A DNA stretch of 40,882 bases from Glaciihabitans sp. (GTDB taxonomy: Bacteria > Actinomycetota > Actinomycetes > Actinomycetales > Microbacteriaceae). This document shows positions 1 through 9,186 of this stretch, piece after piece; within the stretch, counting starts at the first letter, position 1; each line of letters starts with the position of its first letter. The stretch is taken from positions 1 through 40,882 of the forward strand of contig JAODMF010000009.1 of NCBI GenBank assembly GCA_025464095.1, written 5' to 3'. Below the pieces are notes generated by a model that did no database searches, was not told the origin of the DNA, and saw only the letters and a program-made list of their open reading frames with translations. The translations under genes and the position numbers were made by a program.

Positions 1-159
<159 letters not shown>

Positions 160-178
160 TTAGGTCGTTGGTGAGGTT

Positions 179-3100
179 CTAGATCTCGTCGGTAGACGAG
201 GACTCGAACCGCGTGGAGATGTTGATGCCCAGCTCCTCCGCAGCGCGGAAGACCTCGTCATCCGTGTCGCGCAGGTTGACCGCGGAGCCGTCAGCCGAAA
301 GAACTTCGACGTTGAGGCACAGCGACTGCATCTCCTTGATGAGCACCTTGAAGCTCTCCGGAATACCGGGCTCCTGGATGTTCTCGCCCTTGACGATTGC
401 CTCGTACACCTTGACGCGACCGAGGATGTCGTCCGACTTGATCGTCAGCAACTCCTGCAACGCGTAAGCGGCGCCATAGGCCTCGAGGGCCCAGACCTCC
501 ATCTCACCGAAGCGCTGGCCACCGAACTGCGCCTTACCACCCAGCGGCTGCTGCGTGATCATCGAGTACGGGCCCGTGGAGCGTGCGTGGATCTTGTCGT
601 CGACAAGGTGGTGGAGCTTGAGGATGTACATGTAGCCAACGGACACCGGCTCCGGGAACGGCTCGCCGGAGCGACCGTCGAAGAGACGGGTCTTTCCGGT
701 GGAGTCGATCAGGCGGTCGCCATCGCGGGTGACATTCGTCGAGTCGAGCAGACCCGCGATTTCCTCCTCGAGAGCGCCGTCGAATACCGGGGTCGCAACC
801 TTGGTTCCGGGAGGCGCGCTGTGCGCCTCGGCGGGAAGACGGCCGGCCCACTTCGGGCTGCCCTTGACCTCCCAGCCCTGCTTGGCGACCCAACCGAGGT
901 GGGTCTCCAGCACCTGGCCGAAGTTCATGCGTCCGGGGATACCGAGCGGGTTCAGGATGATGTCAACCGGCGTTCCGTCGGAGAGGAACGGCATGTCCTC
1001 AACCGGCAGGATCTTCGAGATAACACCCTTGTTGCCGTGACGACCAGCGAGCTTGTCACCTTCGGTGATCTTGCGCTTCTGGGCGATGTACACGACGACG
1101 CGCTGGTTGACGCCCGAGCCGAGCTCGTCGTCGTTGTCGGCGTTGAACTCCTTGACGGCGATGATCGTGCCGGCCTCACCGTGCGGAACCTTCAGCGACG
1201 TGTCGCGAACCTCGCGGCTCTTCTCGTTGAAGATGGCGCGCAGCAGGCGCTCCTCGGCCGAAAGCTCGGTCTCGCCCTTCGGCGTGACCTTTCCGACCAG
1301 GATGTCGCCGGGGCGAACCTCTGCACCGATCCGGATGATGCCGCGCTCGTCGAGGTCGGCCAGGAGCTCCGGGCTGACGTTCGGCAGGTCGCGGGTGATC
1401 TCTTCCTTGCCCAGCTTGGTGTCGCGGGCATCCACTTCGTACTCTTCGATGTGAATCGAGGAGAGCACGTCGTCCTTCACCAGGTTCTGGCTCAGGATGA
1501 TCGCGTCTTCGAAGTTGTGGCCCTCCCACGGCATGAACGCCACGAGGAGGTTCTTGCCGAGAGCAAGCTCGCCGTTCTCGGTCGCGGGACCGTCCGCGAG
1601 GACCTGGCCCTGCTCGATCCGGTCGCCCGCAGAGACGATGACGCGGTGGTTGTACGACGTGCCCTGGTTGGAGCGGTCGAACTTGCGCAGGTAGTAGTCC
1701 TGCGTGCCACCCTCGTCGAGCTGGATGCTGACGACGTCGGCAGAAACCTCTGCGACGACACCGGCCTTGTCGGCGGTGAGCACGTCGCCGGCGTCGATGG
1801 CCGCGAAGCCCTCCATGCCGGTTCCGACCAGCGGAGACTCGCTGCGCAGCAGCGGAACAGCCTGGCGCTGCATGTTGGCACCCATGAGTGCGCGGTTTGC
1901 ATCGTCGTGCTCGAGGAACGGGATGAGCGAGGTCGCAACCGACACCATCTGGCGCGGCGAGACATCCATGTAGCCGATCTCGTCGACGGGGATGAGGTCA
2001 ACCTCGCCACCCTTCTTACGTGCAAGCACGCGAGGGTCGGCGAAGCGGGCGTCAGCCGTCAGCGGAGCGTTTGCCTGGGCCACAACGAAGTCGTCCTCTT
2101 CGCTCGCGGTGAGGTAATCGATGGTCGCAGTGACCTTGCCGTTGACGACCCGGCGGTACGGCGTCTCGATGAACCCGAACGCGTTGATACGCGCGAAGGA
2201 TGCCAGCGAGCCGATGAGGCCGATGTTCGGGCCTTCAGGGGTCTCGATCGGGCACATGCGGCCGTAGTGCGACGGGTGAACGTCACGAACCTCGACGCCT
2301 GCGCGCTCGCGGCTGAGTCCACCGGGGCCAAGCGCCGACAGGCGGCGCTTGTGGGTGAGACCCGCGAGCGGGTTGTTCTGGTCCATGAACTGGCTCAGCT
2401 GCGAGGTGCCGAAGAACTCCTTGATCGCGGCGACGACGGGGCGCACGTTGATCAGGGTCTGCGGGGTGTTCGCTTCGATGTCCTGCGTGGTCATGCGCTC
2501 GCGAACGACGCGCTCCATACGGGAAAGACCGGTGCGCACCTGGTTCTGGATGAGCTCACCGACCGCGCGGATACGGCGGTTGCCGAAGTGGTCGATGTCG
2601 TCGACGTCGAGCCGAACATCCACCTTCTTGCCCTCGCGTACGCCCTTGATGGTCGCCGATCCGCTTTCGCTGACGGTGACGTAGGGGGCGGTCGTGTCGT
2701 GCAGGGCGACCAGGTACTTGATGGTTGCGAGGATGTCCTCGATCGTCAGTACCGAGTTGGACAGCGCCGAATCGATGCCGAGCTTGCGGTTGATCTTGTA
2801 ACGACCGACCTTCGCCAGGTCGTAACGCTTCGGGTTGAAGTAGAAGTTGTCGAGGAGCGCGCGAGCGGCCTCGGCGGCAACCTGCTCTCCGGGGCGGAGC
2901 TTGCGGTAGATGTCCTTGAGCGCCTCTTCCTTGGTAAGGATCGAGTCCTTCTCGAGGGTGAGGGCGATCGACGGGAATCCGGCGAACTCTTCGAGGATCT
3001 GCTCGCTCGTGAGGCCGAGGGCCTTGAGGAACACGGTGACCGACTGCTTGCGCTTGCGGTCGATGCGAACGCCGACCTGGTCGCGCTTGTCGATCTCGAA

Positions 3101-3703
3101 CTCGAGCCAGGCACCGCGGCTCGGGATGATGCGGGCGGAGTAGATGTCCTTGTCGGACAGCTTCTCCGGGGTGCGGTCGAAGTAGACCCCGGGGGAACGG
3201 ACGAGCTGCGACACAACGACGCGCTCGGTTCCGTTGATGATGAAGGTTCCCTTTTCGGTCATGAGCGGGAAGTCGCCCATGAAGACCGTCTGGGTCTTGA
3301 TCTCACCGGTGAGGTGGTTCATGAACTCGGCGTTCACGTAGAGCGGGGCGGCGAATGTCTTGCCGCGCTCCTTGCACTCATCGATCGAGTACTTGGGCTC
3401 TTCGAGCTCCGGACCCGTGAAGGACAGCTGCATCGTCTCGCCGAGGTCTTCGATCGGGGAGATCTCCTCGAAGATCTCATCGAGGCCACTGTGTGACGGC
3501 AAGTCGGTGCGGCCCTGGGCCACGCCGTCTGCTGTGCGCTGTTTCCAAACATCGTTTCCGACGAGCCAGTCGAAGCTCTCGGTCTGCAATGCCAGCAGAT
3601 CCGGAACGGTCAGGGTGTCGGTGATCTTGGCGAACGAAAGCCGTGAAGCTGAGCGGCCGTTCTTAGGGGACTTGTTGGTGTTTGCGTTGCGCGCAGCGGC
3701 CAA
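179..3703 (-). CDS. rpoB: DNA-directed RNA polymerase subunit beta
   Basis: This is the beta subunit of RNA polymerase: it forms one half of the active-site cleft and carries the rifampicin pocket. The 1174-residue length matches actinobacterial RpoB. The rifampicin region begins near residue 432 ([20 protein letters not shown], then [11 protein letters not shown]) and has the sensitive-type residues Asp, His and Ser at the three main resistance positions. Further conserved blocks are [52 protein letters not shown] and [14 protein letters not shown], with the C-terminal switch-region [27 protein letters not shown] near residue 1060. The start is TTG at 3703, eight bases after GGAGG. The next gene is rpoC. 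Transcription probably starts from a promoter about 165 bases upstream. No anomalies are seen. Confidence 0.98.
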   Translation of the reverse strand: MAAARNANTNKSPKNGRSASRLSFAKITDTLTVPDLLALQTESFDWLVGNDVWKQRTADGVAQGRTDLPSHSGLDEIFEEISPIEDLGETMQLSFTGPELEEPKYSIDECKERGKTFAAPLYVNAEFMNHLTGEIKTQTVFMGDFPLMTEKGTFIINGTERVVVSQLVRSPGVYFDRTPEKLSDKDIYSARIIPSRGAWLEFEIDKRDQVGVRIDRKRKQSVTVFLKALGLTSEQILEEFAGFPSIALTLEKDSILTKEEALKDIYRKLRPGEQVAAEAARALLDNFYFNPKRYDLAKVGRYKINRKLGIDSALSNSVLTIEDILATIKYLVALHDTTAPYVTVSESGSATIKGVREGKKVDVRLDVDDIDHFGNRRIRAVGELIQNQVRTGLSRMERVVRERMTTQDIEANTPQTLINVRPVVAAIKEFFGTSQLSQFMDQNNPLAGLTHKRRLSALGPGGLSRERAGVEVRDVHPSHYGRMCPIETPEGPNIGLIGSLASFARINAFGFIETPYRRVVNGKVTATIDYLTASEEDDFVVAQANAPLTADARFADPRVLARKKGGEVDLIPVDEIGYMDVSPRQMVSVATSLIPFLEHDDANRALMGANMQRQAVPLLRSESPLVGTGMEGFAAIDAGDVLTADKAGVVAEVSADVVSIQLDEGGTQDYYLRKFDRSNQGTSYNHRVIVSAGDRIEQGQVLADGPATENGELALGKNLLVAFMPWEGHNFEDAIILSQNLVKDDVLSSIHIEEYEVDARDTKLGKEEITRDLPNVSPELLADLDERGIIRIGAEVRPGDILVGKVTPKGETELSAEERLLRAIFNEKSREVRDTSLKVPHGEAGTIIAVKEFNADNDDELGSGVNQRVVVYIAQKRKITEGDKLAGRHGNKGVISKILPVEDMPFLSDGTPVDIILNPLGIPGRMNFGQVLETHLGWVAKQGWEVKGSPKWAGRLPAEAHSAPPGTKVATPVFDGALEEEIAGLLDSTNVTRDGDRLIDSTGKTRLFDGRSGEPFPEPVSVGYMYILKLHHLVDDKIHARSTGPYSMITQQPLGGKAQFGGQRFGEMEVWALEAYGAAYALQELLTIKSDDILGRVKVYEAIVKGENIQEPGIPESFKVLIKEMQSLCLNVEVLSADGSAVNLRDTDDEVFRAAEELGINISTRFESSSTDEI

Positions 3704-3871
3704 GGAAATAACCTCCGTGGGACCTCATGGGTCCATAACTGTCGGTAGTGAGATTCGCCCACCAGGATTTTGCAGGAACAAGCCCTGTCAAGACCTACCC
3801 CGCCGCTATACTCGGGGCGCGCCAGCCGTCCACAATATGACGGCGAAGGTTTTCTGGGAGCGCAAAGAACA

Positions 3872-3901
3872 ACTATAGTTCGCAACTCGCGACCCGCGCA
3901 A
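3872..3901 (-). promoter_or_regulatory. Candidate rpoB promoter, followed by a long leader
   Basis: On the minus strand TTGCGC (3901-3896) is followed after 18 bases by TATAGT (3877-3872), five of six matches to the -10 consensus. This predicts a start near 3866 and an untranslated leader of about 160 bases before the TTG of rpoB. The -10 lies inside a ten-base palindrome AACTATAGTT (3871-3880). A second possible -10, TATAGC at 3810-3805, and a perfect TTGACA at 3791-3786 without a good -10 are also present, so more than one start is possible. No gene is seen in 3704-3959. Confidence 0.45.
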
Positions 3902-3959
3902 GTTATTCCTTGACCACTTTCTCGATTTCGGCTATAAGCGCTGCGGGCCGCTCGCTGGT

Positions 3960-4521
3960 GGCGGGAGTTGCGTGCATCCCGCTGGCTCGCGGCGGGAGTT
4001 AGTGCGTGGTGGCGGGAGTTGCGCGCATCCCGCCGGGCTCGCGGCGGGAGTTACGTGCACCCCGCCCGCTCACGGCGGGAGTTACGTGCACCCCGCCCGC
4101 TCGCGGCGGGAGTTAATGCGTAACGGCGGGAGCCCAGGCTCCCGCCACCACGCAATTTCTCCCGCCGCAAATGCTCTTTCTCCCACCACCTGACACGAAC
4201 TCCCGCCACCACCCATCGCGCACCAGGCACCACACCCGCAGCTGCTCGCGGCGGGAGTTAAATGCAGCCCACCAGCTCGCGGCGGGAGTTCATGCCTGAC
4301 GGCGGGAGCCCAGGCTCCAGCCAACACGCAACTTCTCCCGCCGCAAACGCTGTTTCTCCCGCCACCTGGCACCAACTCCCGCCGCCATCCGGCTACAACT
4401 CCCGCCACCACACAACTTCTCCATCCACCACGCACCTTCTCCCGCCACCTGACACCAACTCCCGCCGCCACACACCCACACACCCACACCAACTCCCGCC
4501 ACCACGCCACCAACTCCCGCC
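3960..4521. repeat. Clustered GGCGGGAGTT / AACTCCCGCC repeat array in both orientations
   Basis: Ten-base cores occur about twenty times. Forward cores GGCGGGAGTT start at 3960, 3991, 4011, 4043, 4074 and 4105, spaced 31, 20, 32, 31 and 31 bases, and again at 4250 and 4281. Reverse cores (A/T)(A/T)CTCCCGCC start at 4157, 4198, 4333, 4354, 4374, 4397, 4437, 4457, 4491 and 4512, mostly about 20 bases apart. The 31-base forward unit also contains CCCCGCC, so GGCGGG and CCCGCC can pair as a hairpin in each unit. A block of roughly 110 bases at 4097-4207 recurs at 4273-4383 with many point differences (offset 176). The array fills the space between the rpoB leader and the methyltransferase start at 4560. 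Open frames across it are low-complexity and I treat the stretch as non-coding. Confidence 0.85.
4125..4146. repeat. 22-base perfect palindrome inside the repeat array
   Basis: GGCGGGAGCC, spacer CA, then GGCTCCCGCC give two perfect ten-base arms. It sits where the array switches from forward to reverse cores. A degenerate copy lies at 4301-4322, where the right arm reads GGCTCCAGCC. It could form a strong hairpin on either strand. Confidence 0.8.
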
Positions 4522-4559
4522 ACCCACCCCCACACCCACGCACACCACACACCCCCAAC

Positions 4560-5441
4560 GTGCGGGATGATCGAAGGGTGCAACATCCCTCCACGACGCT
4601 GCGGCTGAGCGGCTACCACGCCGTCATCGAGCCAGACCGCTGGGTTCCGGATGCGTACACGCTCGTCGTCGACGGAACGCCGCAGTCGCACGTCAATCTC
4701 TACGATCCGACGCAGTTGTTCTTCGAGTACGTGCAGCGCATCGGCCACGTCATCGACCAGCTGGGGATGCCCGGCGAACCGCTCACGGCGGTGCACCTGG
4801 GCGCTGGCGCGCTCACCCTCCCCCGCTACATCGAGGCCACCCGGCCAGGTTCCCGCCAGCAGGTTGTCGAGCTCGAGGCCGACCTCGTCGACCTGGTACG
4901 CGCGGAACTTCCCCTGCCCAAGCACGCGTCCATCCGCGTCCGCTACGGCGACGCCCGCGAGATGCTCGGCAAGCTCCCCGCGGGTCTGAGGGGCGAGGTC
5001 GACCTCCTCGTCGCCGACGTCTTCAGCGGCGCCCGCACCCCCGCCCATGTCACCAGCCTCGAGTTCTACACGGAGGCCGTCGCCCTGCTGAAGCCCACCG
5101 GCGTGATCGCAATCAACGTCGCGGACGGCCCGGGACTCGTGTTCGCCCGGGGGCAGGCATCCACTCTTCTCTCGGCGACGAAGGATGTCGCGGCCCTGGG
5201 CGAAGCGCAGATTCTCAAGGGGCGCCGCTACGGCAACATCGTGCTCGTGGGAAGTCCGACCACGCTGCCACTGGACTGGATGCCTCGGCTCCTCGCGGGC
5301 GGCCCGCACCCGTCGCGCGTGGTGCACGGCCGTGAACTCACCGACTGGATCGCGGGCGCTCCGATCGTGACGGATGCCACGGCCATCCCGTCCCCGCCGC
5401 CGTCGAAAAGCATCTTCCAGGTGCGACCGGGAAAGAGCTAG
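4560..5441 (+). CDS. Spermidine synthase-like methyltransferase-fold protein
   Basis: The 293-residue protein has the Rossmann fold of the spermidine synthase / SAM-methyltransferase superfamily. A glycine-rich nucleotide loop (HLGAGALTLPRY, about residues 79-90) is followed by an acidic ribose-binding position (VVELEADLV) and DLLVADVFSGARTP, where spermidine synthases keep their catalytic aspartate. There is no membrane domain, unlike the fused MFS-spermidine synthase forms. Polyamine synthesis cannot be assumed; many actinobacterial members of this family have no proven substrate. The chosen GTG start at 4560 abuts the repeat array; a second GTG lies at 4578. It ends two bases before the lipoprotein gene, so the two are probably co-transcribed. 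Confidence 0.8.
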   Translation: MRDDRRVQHPSTTLRLSGYHAVIEPDRWVPDAYTLVVDGTPQSHVNLYDPTQLFFEYVQRIGHVIDQLGMPGEPLTAVHLGAGALTLPRYIEATRPGSRQQVVELEADLVDLVRAELPLPKHASIRVRYGDAREMLGKLPAGLRGEVDLLVADVFSGARTPAHVTSLEFYTEAVALLKPTGVIAINVADGPGLVFARGQASTLLSATKDVAALGEAQILKGRRYGNIVLVGSPTTLPLDWMPRLLAGGPHPSRVVHGRELTDWIAGAPIVTDATAIPSPPPSKSIFQVRPGKS

Positions 5442-5443
5442 CC

Positions 5444-6523
5444 ATGCGCCGACCCGCCGCCCTGATCGCCCTCGGCCTCGCCGTTGGGTTCGCGGCCGCG
5501 GGATGCACGGGCACGTCGCTCGATCCACCGGCGATCCACACCGGGGACCCGATCGGCACGCCGAAGGTCATCGCGACCGATTTGGACGTGCCGTGGTCGA
5601 TGGTGCGGCTCAGCAGCGGTGTCACCCTCGTGAGCGAGCGCGATACCGCGCTGGTTAAAGAGGTACGACCGAACGGCGCACTCAGCGTCGTCGGAACCGT
5701 TCCCGGCGTCGCGCCGAACGGCGAGGGCGGCCTGCTCGGCCTCGCGGTCGCGGCATCCGATCCCGGCTGGCTCTACGCGTACGAAACGACGGCGAGCGAC
5801 AACCGCGTCATCCGCATGCCCCTGGTCGGCGTGGGCAGCACGCTCTCCCTCGGCCCGGCCGAGACGATCATCACCGGACTCCCGTTCGCCGGCAACCACG
5901 ATGGCGGCCGGATCCAGTTCGGCCCGGACGGCGACCTCTACGTCACCGTCGGCGACGCGACCAACCGCGACAGGGCACAGGATGTCGCCTACCTCGGCGG
6001 CAAGATCCTGCGTCTGAAGGCGGACGGCTCGATCCCGTCGGACAACCCGTTCCCGGGCAGTCCGGTGTGGTCGTTAGGGCACCGCAATCCGCAGGGCATC
6101 GCCTGGGATTCCAGCGGCCGGATGTGGGCCGCCGAGTTCGGCCAGGACACCTGGGACGAACTGAACATCATCGTGCCCGGCGGGAACTATGGCTGGCCCA
6201 CGGTCGAGGGCGCAAGCGATGACAAGAGGTTCATAAACCCGGTGACGCAGTGGTCGACGGCCGACGCAAGCCCGAGCGGCCTGCTCTGGTCGCATGGCCG
6301 GCTGTACCTCGCGGCGCTGCGCGGCGAGCGCCTGTGGGTCATCGACCCGACGACGACCCCGGTGCGCACGACCGCATACTTCACCGGGAGCTACGGTCGG
6401 CTCCGGGATGTCATCGACGGACCACGCGGAACCATCTGGATGCTCACCAACAACACCTTCCGCGGCGAACCGAAGCCCGGAGACGACCGCATCCTCGAGG
6501 TGAGGTTAGCCGACCTCGGGTAG
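5444..6523 (+). CDS. PQQ-dependent sugar dehydrogenase-like lipoprotein (GSDH family)
   Basis: A 359-residue beta-propeller protein of the glucose/sorbosone dehydrogenase family, which oxidises sugars outside the membrane with pyrroloquinoline quinone. The N-terminus is a lipoprotein signal: charged MRR, a hydrophobic stretch, and lipobox AAGC with Cys at residue 23, so it should be anchored on the outer face of the membrane. Family marks are EGGLLGLAV, NHDGGRIQFGPDGDLYVTVGD (catalytic-His region), GHRNPQGIAW (Arg-Asn pair) and FGQDTWDELN with GGNYGWP. It is next to a close paralogue (6581-7678). No pqq biosynthesis genes are in the window, so cofactor use is inferred from the family; LppZ-like roles are an alternative. 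Confidence 0.85.
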   Translation: MRRPAALIALGLAVGFAAAGCTGTSLDPPAIHTGDPIGTPKVIATDLDVPWSMVRLSSGVTLVSERDTALVKEVRPNGALSVVGTVPGVAPNGEGGLLGLAVAASDPGWLYAYETTASDNRVIRMPLVGVGSTLSLGPAETIITGLPFAGNHDGGRIQFGPDGDLYVTVGDATNRDRAQDVAYLGGKILRLKADGSIPSDNPFPGSPVWSLGHRNPQGIAWDSSGRMWAAEFGQDTWDELNIIVPGGNYGWPTVEGASDDKRFINPVTQWSTADASPSGLLWSHGRLYLAALRGERLWVIDPTTTPVRTTAYFTGSYGRLRDVIDGPRGTIWMLTNNTFRGEPKPGDDRILEVRLADLG

Positions 6524-6580
6524 GTGCGAGTAGACAGGTCGCTCTAGCGGTGCGGGGACATCCGGAGGGATACTGCGAAG

Positions 6581-7678
6581 ATGAAGAAGCTCAGGGGAAA
6601 AGCAGTTCTCAGCGTCGCCCTCGGCACCGCGATCGCACTCACCGTGGGGGTGTCCGCGAACGCGGGCGTTGCCACGGCACCGGTCGGGCCGCGCCCGATG
6701 GACCTTGCCAACGGCCCGGTCGAACCCGTCGGCTCGCCGACGGTTATCGCCACCGGGCTGAAACTGCCGTGGTCGATGACCCGGCTGAACAGCGGCTCCG
6801 TGTTCGTGAGTGAGCGCGACACCGCACTGATCAAAGAGATCGAACCGGATGGCACGGTACGAACCGTTCGGACGGTGCCGAACGTGCGCCCCGCCGGCGA
6901 AGGCGGCCTGCTTGGGATCACCCTGTCGCCGGCGCACAAGTACATTTACGCCTACACGACCACCAGCACCGATAACCGGGTCGTACGGATGAGCCTGACC
7001 GGACGGGGCCCCGGAAACTACAAGCTCGGCACACCGACCACTGTTTTTTCCGGCATCAAGAAGGGCACCATCCACAACGGCGGCCGAATCAAGTTCGGGC
7101 CCGACGGCTACCTCTACATCACGGCGGGGGACACCGGCACCCGCACATACGCGCAAAGCCTGACGACGAAGGCGGGCAAGATCTTCCGCGTTACCTCGAC
7201 GGGCAGGGTGCCCGCGGGCAACCCGTTCCCGCGCAGCCCCGTGTGGTCGCTCGGCCACCGCAACCCGCAGGGCATCACCTGGGATGGAAGTGGCACCATG
7301 TGGGAGTCCGAGCTCGGCCAGGACACCTGGGACGAGCTGAACATCATCGTGAAGGGCAAGAACTACGGCTGGCCCAACGTCGAGGGCATCGCCCACAACG
7401 CCAAGTACAAAGACCCGATCTACCAGTGGCAACCCTCGGAGGCGAGCCCGAGCGGACTGCTCTGGTCGCACGGCACGCTGTTCATGGCGGCCCTGCGCGG
7501 CCAGCGCCTGTGGGTCATGCAGCCGAGCGGCAGCACCGTCACGGCCACCGCGTACTTCACCGGAACCTACGGGCGCATCCGCGATGTGATCAACGGCCCG
7601 AACAACACCATCCTGGTGGCGACGAGCAACGGGACGGACCGCATCCTCCAGTTCACGCTGGCGCCCGTCGCCCCGTAG
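6581..7678 (+). CDS. Secreted PQQ-dependent sugar dehydrogenase-like protein (paralogue)
   Basis: A 365-residue paralogue of the preceding gene, alike along its whole length: EGGLLGITLS, IHNGGRIKFGPDGYLYITAGD, GHRNPQGITW, LGQDTWDELN and NYGWPNVEG all recur. The N-terminus (MKKLRGKAVLSVALGTAIAL, then an Ala-rich cleavage region near VSANAGVA) is a Sec-type signal without a lipobox Cys, so this copy is probably released or wall-associated, not lipid-anchored. It follows the first copy by 57 bases and ends ten bases before the convergent SDR gene. The start ATG lies behind GGAGGG. The pair looks like an old tandem duplication with divergent localisation. Confidence 0.85.
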   Translation: MKKLRGKAVLSVALGTAIALTVGVSANAGVATAPVGPRPMDLANGPVEPVGSPTVIATGLKLPWSMTRLNSGSVFVSERDTALIKEIEPDGTVRTVRTVPNVRPAGEGGLLGITLSPAHKYIYAYTTTSTDNRVVRMSLTGRGPGNYKLGTPTTVFSGIKKGTIHNGGRIKFGPDGYLYITAGDTGTRTYAQSLTTKAGKIFRVTSTGRVPAGNPFPRSPVWSLGHRNPQGITWDGSGTMWESELGQDTWDELNIIVKGKNYGWPNVEGIAHNAKYKDPIYQWQPSEASPSGLLWSHGTLFMAALRGQRLWVMQPSGSTVTATAYFTGTYGRIRDVINGPNNTILVATSNGTDRILQFTLAPVAP

Positions 7679-7688
7679 CCCGCGATCA

Positions 7689-8444
7689 TCAGCTGAGGCG
7701 CACGCCCGCCATGCCGCCGTCCACTGCCAGCACCGTTCCGGTCGTGGATGCCGCGAGCGGGCTGGCGAGGTAGACGATGGCGTTCGCGACCTCGGGCGCC
7801 GATACCAGGCGACCCATCGGCTGGCGGGCGACGAGTGCTGCCTGCGCCGCGGCGCGGTCGTCCGCGGCATCCAGCAGGCGGCCGACCCAGGGCGTGTCGG
7901 CCGTTCCCGGGTTCACGGCGTTGACGCGGATGTGCTCCGGCACGTAGTCAGCGGCCATGGCGCGGGTGAGCGCCTCGACCGCTCCCTTGCTCGCCGAGTA
8001 CAGCGCGCGATTGGGCAGGCCGGTGCTGGATGCGATCGAGCAGGTGTTGACGATGGCCGCAGCATCCGACTTCTGCAGGTAGGGGAACGCCGCGCGGCTC
8101 ATGCGCACGAGCCCGAGCACGTTGACGTCGAGCACCCGGCGCCACTCGTCATCCGGGTTGGAGCTGACGGTACCCGCCGCGCCGATGCCCGCATTGTTAA
8201 TGAGGATGTCGATGCCGCCGAGCTGGCTGGCAACCTGGGCAACCGCCGCGACAACCTCCTCGTCGTTGGTGATGTCGCAGGCGAGCGACAGGTACGCGTC
8301 GCCCTCGACGACGGTGCGGTCGATGATCGCGACCTTCGCCCCGCGAAAACGAAGGAGTTCGGCGGTCGCGGCGCCGATTCCGCTCGCTCCGCCGGTCACG
8401 ATGGCGACAAGTCCTTCAAAATCGTTGGCAAATGATGTGGTCAT
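7689..8444 (-). CDS. SDR-family NAD(P)-dependent oxidoreductase
   Basis: A 251-residue classical short-chain dehydrogenase. The N-terminal cofactor motif TGGASGIG is near residues 17-24, NNAG near 84-87, the catalytic Ser lies in VNTCSIASST, and the YxxxK motif reads YSASK. The C-terminus (STTGTVLAVDGGMAGV) is typical. It is the last gene of the leftward operon, 24 bases after the neighbouring SDR, behind an IlvD/Edd dehydratase. In such loci SDR enzymes act as the sugar 1-dehydrogenase or oxidise the 2-keto-3-deoxy acid at C4; which step this one performs cannot be told. Confidence 0.88.
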   Translation of the reverse strand: MTTSFANDFEGLVAIVTGGASGIGAATAELLRFRGAKVAIIDRTVVEGDAYLSLACDITNDEEVVAAVAQVASQLGGIDILINNAGIGAAGTVSSNPDDEWRRVLDVNVLGLVRMSRAAFPYLQKSDAAAIVNTCSIASSTGLPNRALYSASKGAVEALTRAMAADYVPEHIRVNAVNPGTADTPWVGRLLDAADDRAAAQAALVARQPMGRLVSAPEVANAIVYLASPLAASTTGTVLAVDGGMAGVRLS

Positions 8445-8468
8445 GGGTTCCTCTTTCAGTGGAGCGGA

Positions 8469-9143
8469 TTAGTAGGTGGCACGGCCGCCGCTGATGTCGT
8501 ACACGGCCGCGGTGGAAAAACTGACCTCGTCTGAGGCGAGCCACGAGACGAGAGCGGCGACCTCGGTCGCCTGGCCGAGCCGACCCATCGGGATTCGGCT
8601 GACCATGTACTCGAGCACCTCGGGGGTGTTCGTGGCGTTCATGGGCGTCTCGATCACGGCGGGCGCGATCGCGTTGACAAGCACGCCGCTGGTCGCGAGC
8701 TCCTTGCCCAGCGCCTTGGTCAGGCCGATCACGGCCGCCTTCGACGCGGAGTATGCGGCGAGGTTGGGGTTGCCCTCCTTGCCGGCGATGCTGGCGAGGT
8801 TGACGATGCGACCCCATCCTCGTTCCTTCATACCGGGGACGACAGCGCGGCAGAGGTTGAAGACGCCGTTGACGTTCACGTCGAAGGTCTTCTGCCACTC
8901 GGCGGTTGTCGTTTCCCAGAACGGCTTGTTCGGCCCGACGATGCCGGCGCAGTTGATGAGGATGTCGACCGGGCCGGCCGCGGCAACCGCGGCGTCGACC
9001 TCATCCGCCTTGCTCACGTCGAGGGAGTAGTCGGCGCCACCGGCAAGGTCGAAGGTGATAACGCGCACGCTGTCGGCACTCAACCGCGTCGCGCAGGCCG
9101 CGCCGATGCCGCTCATGCCGCCGGTGATGATCGCTGTTCTCAT
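8469..9143 (-). CDS. SDR-family oxidoreductase (second copy)
   Basis: A 224-residue short-chain dehydrogenase, shorter than usual because the protein starts directly at the first beta strand (MRTAIITGGMSGIG). NCAG replaces the common NNAG. The catalytic Ser is in IVNLASIAGKEGN and the YSASK motif follows. It lies between the dehydratase (43 bases upstream) and the other SDR. Its likely role is a sugar or sugar-acid dehydrogenase of the local pathway, for example 2-keto-3-deoxy acid 4-dehydrogenase feeding the FAH hydrolase. Sequence identity to the neighbouring SDR is moderate, so this is not a recent duplication. Confidence 0.88.
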   Translation of the reverse strand: MRTAIITGGMSGIGAACATRLSADSVRVITFDLAGGADYSLDVSKADEVDAAVAAAGPVDILINCAGIVGPNKPFWETTTAEWQKTFDVNVNGVFNLCRAVVPGMKERGWGRIVNLASIAGKEGNPNLAAYSASKAAVIGLTKALGKELATSGVLVNAIAPAVIETPMNATNTPEVLEYMVSRIPMGRLGQATEVAALVSWLASDEVSFSTAAVYDISGGRATY

Positions 9144-9186
9144 GGTGCTCCGCTCACGCTCGTGTTGGTGCTGCTAGTGCCGGCTG

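Noticed and set aside
587..3496. A 969-codon open frame on the plus strand, antisense to rpoB
   Set aside because: It is a shadow of the GC-rich rpoB codons: composition rich in Arg, Val, Asp and Leu, no domain, and rpoB is certain.
3960..4521. CRISPR array
   Set aside because: Repeat cores are only ten bases, switch orientation, and the spacers are themselves similar and shorter than CRISPR spacers; there are no cas genes.
4082..4594. Minus-strand frames through the repeat array (Gly/Arg/Trp-rich)
   Set aside because: The translations only mirror the DNA repeats; no ribosome site and no family.
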